Under the pieces are notes generated by a model that had not been told where the DNA came from, ran no database searches, and saw nothing but the letters and a program-made list of their open reading frames with translations. Positions 7,048 to 14,090 of a stretch of 14,090 nucleotides of DNA are shown piece by piece (the first letter of the stretch is position 1; every line of letters starts with the position of its first letter). The position numbers were made by a program, and so were the translations under genes. The stretch covers positions 1 through 14,090 of the forward strand of contig NZ_SMMD01000892.1 of NCBI RefSeq assembly GCF_009711475.1. The letters are read 5' to 3'. Origin of the DNA: Fulvivirga aurantia (GTDB taxonomy: Bacteria; Bacteroidota; Bacteroidia; Cytophagales; Cyclobacteriaceae).

Positions 7048-10000
7048 ATGATTAAAGACTTAAGAAGCTTACTAGGAGCTATCATAATTTTATTGACTGC
7101 CATTGGCGTCAATGCCCAGCAATTGGATATGGAATTGCTGAAAGGTATCAAACCAAGAAGTATCGGGCCTGCCGGTATGAGTGGTCGAGTTACAGCTATT
7201 GATGTTGTAACAGAGGAGCCTGATATAATATATGTAGGTACCGCATCTGGCGGATTATGGAAATCTGAAAGCGGAGGCATTGATTGGGAGCCCATTTTTG
7301 ATGATGAAAAATCATTATCTATCGGAGCCGTGGCTATACAGCAGAGCAATCCTGATGTGATATGGGCAGGAACCGGTGAGGGTAACCCCAGAAATAGTTT
7401 AAATGGTGGCTATGGCATTTATAAAAGTATGGATGGTGGTAAAAACTGGACTTTAATGGGTCTTGAAAAAACCAGAAACATCCATAGAATCATTGTTGAT
7501 ACACAAGACCCGAATACGGTATACGTTGGTGCGATTGGTTCTCCGTGGGGTGAGCATCCTGAGCGTGGTGTTTTCAAAACCACAGATGGTGGTAAAACCT
7601 GGGAGAAAGTACTCTATGTAAATGAAAAAACGGGTTGTGCTGATTTGGTGGTTGATCCATCAAACCCTAATAAACTTTTTGCTGCCATGTGGGAGCACAG
7701 AAGAAAACCCTGGACATTCAATTCTGGTGGTCCCGGATCTGGATTGTATATGACTGTTGACGGTGGTGAAAACTGGACAGAAATAACAGATGAAGATGGC
7801 CTACCAAAAGGTGATCTAGGGAGAATTGGTATGGCTATCGCACCAAGTGACCCTAACCGTGTATATGCACTTGTTGAGTCTAAAGATAATGCACTCTACA
7901 GATCAGACGATGGAGGTACTTCATGGAAAATTATCAATAATAAGGAAGACATTGGTAACAGACCTTTTTATTACTCTGAGATCTATGTTGATCCGGTAAA
8001 CGAAAATCGAGTATATAGCATATTTACATATGTAAATGTGAGTGAAGATGGTGGTAAGTCATTTTCACAGTTGATGCCAGCTTACGGAACTTCTAAAGGT
8101 GTTCACCCAGATCATCACGCCTGGTGGATACACCCTGAAGATCCTAATTACATGATTGATGGTAATGATGGCGGTTTGAACATAACACACGACAGAGGCG
8201 AGACATGGAGGTTTGTGGAAAATCTGCCTCTTGCACAATTCTACCACATCAATTATGATATGGAATTTCCATACAATGTATACGGTGGTATGCAAGACAA
8301 TGGCTCCTGGGGTGGACCGGCTTACGTTTGGAAGTCGCAAGGCATTAGAAACTCATACTGGCAAGAGCTTTCGTTTGGTGATGGTTTTGATGTAATACCG
8401 GACCCGGATGACTCAAGATATGGATATTCTATGTCTCAGCAAGGTTTTGTAGTAAGGTATGATAGAGAAACCGGGCATACAAGAATTGTACGACCTACCC
8501 ACCCTGATCCTGACATGCGATTAAGATTTAACTGGAACTCTGCGATCTCTCAAGATCCTTTTGATAACTCTACTATCTATTTTGGTAGCCAGTTTGTGCA
8601 TAAGAGTACCGATAAGGGCTCGACCTGGGAGGTTATATCCTCTGATCTGACTACCAACGATCCTGAAAAACAAAAGCAAGCTGAGAGTGGTGGACTTACA
8701 ATAGACGCTACAGGTGCTGAAAATAATACCACCATCTTAGTAGTAGCTCCAAGCCCTGTGCAGCAAGGCGTGTTATGGGTAGGAACTGATGATGGACTTA
8801 TACATGTGAGCAGAGATGGTGGAGAAAACTGGACTAACGTAACAGGTAACATTCCGGGAATGCCAAATGCCGGCTGGGTAGCACAGATCAAACCCTCTAC
8901 TTACAATGCCGGTGAGGCTGTAGCAGTAGTTAATAACTACAGAAATTTTGATTTTAAGCCTTATTTATACCAAACCAAAGACTTTGGCGCTACCTGGAAA
9001 AGCATTGTAGATGAAAGTCAGGTGTGGAATTATACTTTATCTTTTGTGCAAGACCCTGTAGAGCCTAACCTCATGTTTCTAGGTGCAGAAGGAGGCCTTT
9101 ATGTCTCTGTTGATGCAGGAAATAATTGGACACAATGGACAGAAGACTACCCGAAGGTGTCAACTATGGACCTCGCGATTCACCCCAGAGAGCATGACTT
9201 AATCATTGGCACCTATGGAAGGGCTGCTTACATCATTGATGATATCAGACCTTTAAGAGAAATTGCTGCTAATGGTAAATCTACATTAGACAAAACAGCA
9301 GTATTGTTTGATCCGCCAGAAGCTTATCTCACATTGAACCAACAGCCTACGGGCACTCGATTTGGCGCTAACGCCATGTTTAATGGAGAAAACAGACCAG
9401 GTGGAGCCATGATCTCATATATAGTGAATAAGCCTGAAGAGAAAAAAGAAGAAGAGCCAGAAGACACCAAGAAGAAAAAGAAGAAAAAGAAACAGCAGGA
9501 TGAAGATGAGAGCAGCGACACCGAAGAATCTTCTGATTCTACCGAAGTAAGCTACGATTCTTTAACACTTGAAGTCTTTAACAATAGCGGCAAACTCATA
9601 AGAACGATAAAGAGAAAAGCCCCTAAGGAAGAAGGAGTAAATCGTATGTATTGGTATCTTGATGAGAAAGGCGTGAACAGACCAAGTCGAAGAGAGCCAA
9701 GAGGCAATAGAGAGCCAAGTGGAGTTCAGGTAATGCCGGGTACTTACAAACTCAAGCTCACCTATGGAGATGCGGTTGATTCGGCCATGATCAGTGTGAA
9801 GTTTGACCCAAGAGTAAAAATGTCGGACAATACCCTTGCCGCTAAAAGAGATATGCAGTTAAGGCTTGAAAAAAGTGAAGAGATTGCCGCTGAGGCAATG
9901 AGCAGGTTGAGAAAGTCTAAGGAAATAGTGTCTCAATACGAAAAAGTCATGAAGGATCTCGACAAGGAGAAGTATGAAGAACTACTTGATAAATCAAAAG

Positions 10001-10317
10001 CGGTAAAAGACAGCATTGAAGCATTAATGGTACCAATCGTAGGTGAAGACACAAGCGATGAAGAAGGCATTGTGAGGTCTCCGATTCCATCGATCAGCAG
10101 CCGTATCGGTACTGCCAGTTATTATATTGGCTCATCTATGGATGTACCAGGAGATACTGAAAAAAGATTGGTAGAGCAAGCTGAAAGCAAGCTTAAGGCT
10201 CATTTGGAGGAGATCAATGCATTCTTTAATACAGAATGGAAGAACTATCGGGAGGAGATGGAGAAGTTGGAGTTATCGCCATTTGAAGATTACGAAACTT
10301 TATCATTAGAAAATTAA
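7048..10317 (+). CDS. Exported BNR/sortilin (VPS10)-type beta-propeller protein
   Basis: The product has 1089 residues. A signal peptide (about 1-23, ending VNA|QQ) targets it for export. The propeller part carries about eleven Asp-box-like motifs of the form S/T-x-D-G-G-x-x-W, at roughly residues 72, 126, 177, 235, 285, 331, 379, 519, 588, 642 and 687, the mark of BNR/VPS10 ten-bladed propellers. Next is a charged linker with eight consecutive lysines (808-815) flanked by acidic and serine-rich blocks. A FlgD-like Ig segment follows (about 836-922, with VMPGTYKLKLTYGD), then a helical, probably coiled-coil stretch (930-993). No type IX sorting domain is visible at the C-terminus. Such proteins are often labelled glycosyl hydrolase, but I see no sialidase catalytic set (no FRIP-type arginine motif), so enzymatic activity is unproven. 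The ATG at 7048 is 97 bases past birA; no convincing promoter was found there. Confidence 0.88.
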   Translation: MIKDLRSLLGAIIILLTAIGVNAQQLDMELLKGIKPRSIGPAGMSGRVTAIDVVTEEPDIIYVGTASGGLWKSESGGIDWEPIFDDEKSLSIGAVAIQQSNPDVIWAGTGEGNPRNSLNGGYGIYKSMDGGKNWTLMGLEKTRNIHRIIVDTQDPNTVYVGAIGSPWGEHPERGVFKTTDGGKTWEKVLYVNEKTGCADLVVDPSNPNKLFAAMWEHRRKPWTFNSGGPGSGLYMTVDGGENWTEITDEDGLPKGDLGRIGMAIAPSDPNRVYALVESKDNALYRSDDGGTSWKIINNKEDIGNRPFYYSEIYVDPVNENRVYSIFTYVNVSEDGGKSFSQLMPAYGTSKGVHPDHHAWWIHPEDPNYMIDGNDGGLNITHDRGETWRFVENLPLAQFYHINYDMEFPYNVYGGMQDNGSWGGPAYVWKSQGIRNSYWQELSFGDGFDVIPDPDDSRYGYSMSQQGFVVRYDRETGHTRIVRPTHPDPDMRLRFNWNSAISQDPFDNSTIYFGSQFVHKSTDKGSTWEVISSDLTTNDPEKQKQAESGGLTIDATGAENNTTILVVAPSPVQQGVLWVGTDDGLIHVSRDGGENWTNVTGNIPGMPNAGWVAQIKPSTYNAGEAVAVVNNYRNFDFKPYLYQTKDFGATWKSIVDESQVWNYTLSFVQDPVEPNLMFLGAEGGLYVSVDAGNNWTQWTEDYPKVSTMDLAIHPREHDLIIGTYGRAAYIIDDIRPLREIAANGKSTLDKTAVLFDPPEAYLTLNQQPTGTRFGANAMFNGENRPGGAMISYIVNKPEEKKEEEPEDTKKKKKKKKQQDEDESSDTEESSDSTEVSYDSLTLEVFNNSGKLIRTIKRKAPKEEGVNRMYWYLDEKGVNRPSRREPRGNREPSGVQVMPGTYKLKLTYGDAVDSAMISVKFDPRVKMSDNTLAAKRDMQLRLEKSEEIAAEAMSRLRKSKEIVSQYEKVMKDLDKEKYEELLDKSKAVKDSIEALMVPIVGEDTSDEEGIVRSPIPSISSRIGTASYYIGSSMDVPGDTEKRLVEQAESKLKAHLEEINAFFNTEWKNYREEMEKLELSPFEDYETLSLEN

Positions 10318-10324
10318 GGATTCC

Positions 10325-10379
10325 ATATAGAGTGTGTCAAAAGTGTGATTAAGAGCACACGTAAAGACACACTCTATAT
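10325..10379 (+). terminator. Compound hairpin terminator after the BNR protein gene
   Basis: A perfect 14-bp outer stem (ATATAGAGTGTGTC at 10325-10338 with its complement at 10366-10379) encloses a second 5-bp stem (GTGTG at 10343-10347, CACAC at 10356-10360) with an 8-base loop. It begins 7 bases past the stop and is followed by the T-rich AATTTACTTTTTATC. The lack of an immediate T-run makes it slightly atypical, but stem strength and position fit a terminator. It sits in the 105-base gap before the hydrolase gene, whose promoter would have to lie in the last 40 bases; TATCTTG at 10391-10397 is an imperfect -7 candidate. Confidence 0.7.
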
Positions 10380-10422
10380 AATTTACTTTTTATCTTGAAC
10401 AGCTTATCAAAACCAACCACCA

Positions 10423-12336
10423 ATGAAGAACTTTTTATTATCAGTATTTGCACTGGCCATTTGCTCGATTAGTGCAAAGGCACAACTCACAGATTCTGCC
10501 TATGTGAGGGAAAATTACACGAAGCAAGAAGTGTACATACCCATGCGAGATGGTGTGAAACTATACACTGCCATCTACACGCCTAAAGACGACAGCAAAG
10601 ACTACCCGTTTTTGATGAAACGTACATGCTATAGTATCAGGCCTTATGGGGAAGATAATTATCCTAACGGACTCGGGCCATCACCTTACCTTATGCGTGA
10701 GGGCTATATTTTTGTCTATCAAGACGTGAGAGGCAGATGGATGTCAGAAGGCGATTTTGATAACATGAGACCTCATATAGATGGCAATAACCCAAAAAAT
10801 AAAAAGGATATTGATGAGAGCTCAGATACATTTGATACGATTGAGTGGTTGCTGAAGAATGTAAAAAATAACAATGGTAAAGCCGGTCAGTGGGGCATAT
10901 CTTATCCTGGTTTCTATACCGCAGCTGCTTTACCAGAAGCACATCCGGCTTTGGTGGCCTCTTCACCTCAGGCGCCTATTTCTGATTTTTTCTTCGATGA
11001 TTTTCATCATATGGGAGCTTTTTTACAAAGCTACACCATGGCATTTCCTGTTTTTGGACATCAAACAGAGCCAACCAAAGAGAGCTGGTATAACGACAAG
11101 TGGGATAAATTAAGAGCTGCTGGTAATACATCAGATGGCTATGAATACCACCTGGAAATGGGAACCCTTGAAAAGATAACCGAAGATTACTATGCTGACA
11201 ATTTCTTTTGGCAGCAAATTGTGGAACACCCTAACTACGATGAATTTTGGCAAAAAAGAAGTATTCTTCCTCATCTCGATGAAGGTATTGATCACGCAGT
11301 GATGACCGTTGGTGGTTGGTTTGATGCAGAAGATTTATACGGCCCGTTAAATATCTACAAGACGGTAGAAACCAATAACCCTAAGGCAAAAAATATGATT
11401 GTGATGGGACCCTGGAGTCATGGAGATTGGGCACGAGAGCGAGGAATGCAGGCCGTAAATCATATTTACTTTGGTGACAGCATCTCTACTTATTATCAGA
11501 CTAATGTTGAAAAACCATTTTTTGAATATTTCCTAAAAGGCAAAGGGGATGGTAACTTCCCTGAAGCACACATGTTTGATACAGGTACCAAAGAATGGAA
11601 AAGTTTTGAAGTATGGCCACCAAAAAATATTGCACCAGTTAAACTAGGTTTTACCAAAGACGGTCGATTATTGGTTAACAAGGAAGGCAATGAACAGGAG
11701 CAATTCGAATATATCAGTGACCCTGGCAAGCCAGTTCCATATACATCATACACTGAGGGGCTCACTTTTACCCCGCGCAAGTTTATGACCGATGATCAAA
11801 GACATGCATCTAAAAGACCAGATGTTCTAACATTTGAGACTCCTGTACTCACAGAAGATGTAACGCTTGCCGGTGAGATCATGGCTAAGCTCAAGGTGGC
11901 TATTTCAAGCACAGATGCAGATTTTATCGTAAAACTGATAGATGTATATGCAGATGATGCCAAAGCTACTAAAGCCACCCCAGACAATGTGGTGATGGCA
12001 GGTTATCAGCAATTGGTAAGAAGTGAAGTGTTCAGAGGTAGGTTTAGAAATAGCTTTGCCAAGCCTGAACCTTTTAAGCCTGGTGAGGCAGAAGAAGTGA
12101 ATTTCCCTTTACAGGATGTGCTGCACACCTTTAAAAAAGGGCATAAAATTATGATTCAAATTCACAGTTCCTGGTTTCCTTATATCGATAGAAATCCTCA
12201 GAAATATGTAGATAACATCTATAAAGCCAAGAAAGAGGATTACGAGAAAGCGACTATTACCGTGTTTGGATCATCTTCTGTAGAAATAGGAGAAAACGAA
12301 TCATTAAATACTCCGATAGAACTTTTGGATAGGTAG
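10423..12336 (+). CDS. Exported CocE/NonD-family serine hydrolase, alpha-amino-acid ester hydrolase-like
   Basis: The product has 637 residues with a signal peptide ending SAKA|Q (about residue 20). It has the alpha/beta-hydrolase fold with cap and C-terminal jelly roll typical of the S15/CocE group. The nucleophile is S160 in GISYPG (158-163); the acid is probably D301 in GGWFDAED and the base H333 in GPWSHGDW. YQDVRGRWMSEG (99-110) supplies the oxyanion-hole tyrosine. D193 in FDDF together with E303 and D304 match the carboxylate cluster that binds the substrate amino group in alpha-amino-acid ester hydrolases, and the length fits that family. I therefore favour an enzyme acting on alpha-amino esters or amides, possibly beta-lactam side chains or dipeptide-like substrates. 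An X-Pro dipeptidyl peptidase or cocaine-esterase-type activity is the main alternative. The alignment is from memory of the family, so the substrate is inference. glsA follows after 22 bases. Confidence 0.88.
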   Translation: MKNFLLSVFALAICSISAKAQLTDSAYVRENYTKQEVYIPMRDGVKLYTAIYTPKDDSKDYPFLMKRTCYSIRPYGEDNYPNGLGPSPYLMREGYIFVYQDVRGRWMSEGDFDNMRPHIDGNNPKNKKDIDESSDTFDTIEWLLKNVKNNNGKAGQWGISYPGFYTAAALPEAHPALVASSPQAPISDFFFDDFHHMGAFLQSYTMAFPVFGHQTEPTKESWYNDKWDKLRAAGNTSDGYEYHLEMGTLEKITEDYYADNFFWQQIVEHPNYDEFWQKRSILPHLDEGIDHAVMTVGGWFDAEDLYGPLNIYKTVETNNPKAKNMIVMGPWSHGDWARERGMQAVNHIYFGDSISTYYQTNVEKPFFEYFLKGKGDGNFPEAHMFDTGTKEWKSFEVWPPKNIAPVKLGFTKDGRLLVNKEGNEQEQFEYISDPGKPVPYTSYTEGLTFTPRKFMTDDQRHASKRPDVLTFETPVLTEDVTLAGEIMAKLKVAISSTDADFIVKLIDVYADDAKATKATPDNVVMAGYQQLVRSEVFRGRFRNSFAKPEPFKPGEAEEVNFPLQDVLHTFKKGHKIMIQIHSSWFPYIDRNPQKYVDNIYKAKKEDYEKATITVFGSSSVEIGENESLNTPIELLDR

Positions 12337-12358
12337 GTGCTCGGCCTACCTTTGCCTG

Positions 12359-13273
12359 ATGGATTATCAGAAAATAATAAAAGAAGTAAGCAGAGAGGTA
12401 GACCCCCTCAAGTGCAAGGGAATAGTGGCAGATTACATACCTGAGCTGGCAAAGGTGCCGAAAGATAAATTTGGCATCTACATGCTTACGCTCGATCAGG
12501 AGGAGTACTGTACTGGAGATTGTCATGAAAAATTTTCTATTCAGAGTATATCTAAAGTGTTTATGCTGGCTCTTGCCGTAAGCAAAGGCAAAGAGTCAGT
12601 ATACAAAAGAGTTGGAGTAGAACCCTCTGGTGATCCGTTTAACTCATTAGTACAGCTAGAGTATGAGAAAGGCATACCTCGAAATCCGTTTATAAATGCA
12701 GGAGCACTGGTTATCACAGACATACTGCTGAGCCAATATAAAGATGCGCGGGCAGAGTTTCTTAATTATCTCAACCGACTTGTTGGTCAGGAAGACTTAA
12801 AGTATAACCGTAAAATTGCAGCATCAGAAAAAGCCTGTGGGTATAAAAATGCAGCCATGGTTAATCTCATGAAGTCGTTTGGAAATATCGAAAACGATGT
12901 GGACGAAGTCTTAGATCTATATTTTGATTTTTGTTCTGTAGATATGACATGTCATGAACTGGCTAAAGCATTTCGTGTCTTTGCTAACCATGGTACAGGT
13001 GTAATTGATGAGGAGCAATACTTAACAGAAAGCCAGTATAAAAGAATTACGGCCATCATGCAGACGTGTGGTTTTTACGATGAGGCCGGTGAGTTTGCCT
13101 TTCAGGTTGGACTACCTGGGAAAAGTGGTGTAGGAGGAGGTATAGCGGCCATTTTACCCAATGAGTATAGTATAGTTGTTTGGAGTCCGGGACTCAATGA
13201 GAAAGGTAATTCCCTGGCTGGTATGAAAGCACTTGAGCTATTTACCACGAAGACAGAAACTTCTATTTTTTAG
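12359..13273 (+). CDS. glsA: Glutaminase (serine-dependent, GlsA type)
   Basis: The product (304 residues) hydrolyses glutamine to glutamate and ammonia in the cytoplasm. It belongs to the beta-lactamase-like bacterial/mammalian glutaminase family. The catalytic SxxK motif is FSIQSISKV, giving S63 and K66. Substrate-binding residues known from E. coli and B. subtilis enzymes appear in register: N113 (NPFINAGA), E157 and N164 (SEKACGYKN), Y188, Y240 (CGFYDEAG) and V258 (GKSGVGGGI). Length matches the usual 300-310 residues, with no ankyrin or STAS extension. The ATG at 12359 lies 22 bases past the hydrolase stop with no clear promoter, so co-transcription is likely. A 7-bp hairpin (12331-12337 with 12345-12351) spans the hydrolase stop but has no T-run. 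The gene ends one base from the convergent cation efflux gene. Confidence 0.96.
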   Translation: MDYQKIIKEVSREVDPLKCKGIVADYIPELAKVPKDKFGIYMLTLDQEEYCTGDCHEKFSIQSISKVFMLALAVSKGKESVYKRVGVEPSGDPFNSLVQLEYEKGIPRNPFINAGALVITDILLSQYKDARAEFLNYLNRLVGQEDLKYNRKIAASEKACGYKNAAMVNLMKSFGNIENDVDEVLDLYFDFCSVDMTCHELAKAFRVFANHGTGVIDEEQYLTESQYKRITAIMQTCGFYDEAGEFAFQVGLPGKSGVGGGIAAILPNEYSIVVWSPGLNEKGNSLAGMKALELFTTKTETSIF

Positions 13274-13274
13274 A

Positions 13275-14090
13275 TCAACAATTTTCAAGTAAGCAATCTT
13301 CTTCATTGGTTTCAAACTCAATGGTTGCATGACCGATGCCGTTTTCTTGCAGAATAGATTTGGCTTTGTTTTTAATGGTGGTTAACTGTTCTATGGTGAG
13401 TTCCTTCTTTACCACAAGATGAGCGCTGAGTATATTCTTTTTGCCATCGAGTGACCACATGTGGCAATCATGCACTTCATCGACATCCCGGATACTTTCC
13501 AGCACATGGATTATCTGGTTTATTTTAATATCTTTTGGTGTGCCTTGTAAAATGATGCGCATGCTCTCCTTTAGATTTTTATACACATTGAATAAAATAT
13601 AAGTTGCTATACCAATTGATAGCAAAGGGTCGATAATTGGAGCATCATAAAAATGCATAACGATCGCCCCGATCAAAACAGCCACCCAACCCAGGACATC
13701 TTCGATCAAATGTAGCATCACTACTTTTTCATTGATCGATGTGCCTTTTTTCAACTTAAGTACAGCTGCACCATTAAATACCACACCAGCGATAGCCAGG
13801 TATATCATACCTTCAGTATTTGGTATTTGAGGATTAATGAGTCTTGGTATAGCCTCGTAAATGATGATAGCAGAGCCCCCTAGTAGAACACCAGCATTTA
13901 TAACGGCACCTAACAACGAAAATCGACCGTAGCCATAGGAGTATTTCTTAGTTCTTCCTTTTCTGGAAATATTCTGAAAATACCAACTCAGACCGAGGCT
14001 TAAACTATCACCTAAATCGTGTAGTGCATCTGATAATATGGCTATACTGTTAGTTAGTAAACCACCAACTATTTCGATCAGAGTAAATAC
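13275..14090 (-). CDS. Cation diffusion facilitator, CzcD/ZitB-like zinc efflux transporter, 5' end missing
   Basis: The frame stays open from the TGA at 13275 to the right edge, giving 271 codons; the first membrane helix and start codon lie outside. The TTG at 13916 is internal, because the frame continues upstream with good family sequence: GGLLTNSIAILSDALHDLGD and KYSYGYGRFSLLGA. CDF proteins export Zn2+ or similar metals from the cytoplasm by exchange with protons. The transport-site pairs are visible: HDLGD in the second helix and HLIED in the fifth, both HxxxD, the pattern usual for zinc carriers. A C-terminal metal-binding, dimer-forming domain follows (VHDCHMWSLDGKKNI). The C-terminus ends with cysteines (EEDCLLENC), which may bind metal. 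It is convergent with glsA, and its upstream neighbours are not visible. Confidence 0.93.
   Translation of the reverse strand, partial: VFTLIEIVGGLLTNSIAILSDALHDLGDSLSLGLSWYFQNISRKGRTKKYSYGYGRFSLLGAVINAGVLLGGSAIIIYEAIPRLINPQIPNTEGMIYLAIAGVVFNGAAVLKLKKGTSINEKVVMLHLIEDVLGWVAVLIGAIVMHFYDAPIIDPLLSIGIATYILFNVYKNLKESMRIILQGTPKDIKINQIIHVLESIRDVDEVHDCHMWSLDGKKNILSAHLVVKKELTIEQLTTIKNKAKSILQENGIGHATIEFETNEEDCLLENC

Noticed and set aside
7048..10317. Sialidase or other glycoside hydrolase function for the BNR protein
   Set aside because: Asp-box motifs only define propeller blades. No catalytic arginine triad or nucleophile pair typical of sialidases is visible.
12331..12351. 7-bp hairpin as terminator of the hydrolase gene
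   Set aside because: The stem is short, spans the stop codon, and no T-run follows, so it is not supported as a terminator.
13275..13916. Cation efflux gene starting at the TTG at 13916
   Set aside because: The frame is open to the right edge and encodes the conserved second-helix HxxxD motif upstream, so 13916 is an internal codon.
1..14090. Defence system, mobile element, CRISPR array, tRNA or rRNA
   Set aside because: I looked for integrase or transposase motifs, direct repeat arrays and RNA gene signatures and saw none. The coding content is core and envelope genes.

Overview
The window is an ordinary-looking stretch of chromosome from a member of the Bacteroidota, most likely a Cytophagales-type marine or soil bacterium. 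This rests on several signs: an exported protein with SprB and PKD repeats, signal peptides that end in A|Q, no Shine-Dalgarno sequences ahead of most starts, two exact matches to the Bacteroidota -7 promoter box (TAnnTTTG), and the gene block birA / rsfS-ftsH. No RNA gene, CRISPR array, insertion sequence or integrase was found. I see no clear previously undescribed system.

Left part, minus strand (1-6158). Reading from right to left, this holds rsfS (ribosome silencing factor), ftsH (membrane AAA+ zinc protease), a strong terminator, an lpxH-like lipid A phosphatase gene, and a small exported beta-propeller-like protein whose start overlaps the lpxH stop by 11 bases. A second terminator follows. 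Then comes the 5' part (601 codons) of a large exported SprB/PKD surface protein that runs off the left edge. That gene has no in-frame ATG near its 5' end; a TTG at 1803-1805 gives a perfect signal peptide.

Middle (6159-6197). Only 39 bases separate rsfS from the divergent biotin ligase gene birA. Each direction has its own -33/-7 promoter candidate with the same 18-base spacer, and each -33 element lies inside the coding region of the opposite gene.

Right part, mostly plus strand (6198-14090). birA is followed by a 1089-residue exported BNR/sortilin-type propeller protein with a highly charged lysine-rich linker. A compound hairpin terminator separates it from an exported serine hydrolase of the CocE/alpha-amino-acid ester hydrolase type. 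A glutaminase gene (glsA) follows 22 bases later. A cation diffusion facilitator (zinc-type efflux) gene converges on glsA with one base between the stop codons, and its 5' end is cut by the right edge.

The genes fall into three functional groups: core housekeeping (RsfS, FtsH, LpxH, BirA), exported or surface proteins (the SprB/PKD protein, the small propeller, the BNR protein and the ester hydrolase), and small-molecule metabolism or transport (glutaminase, cation efflux). Three of the eight complete or 5'-complete genes with a readable start have TTG starts, which is the most distinctive annotation issue here.
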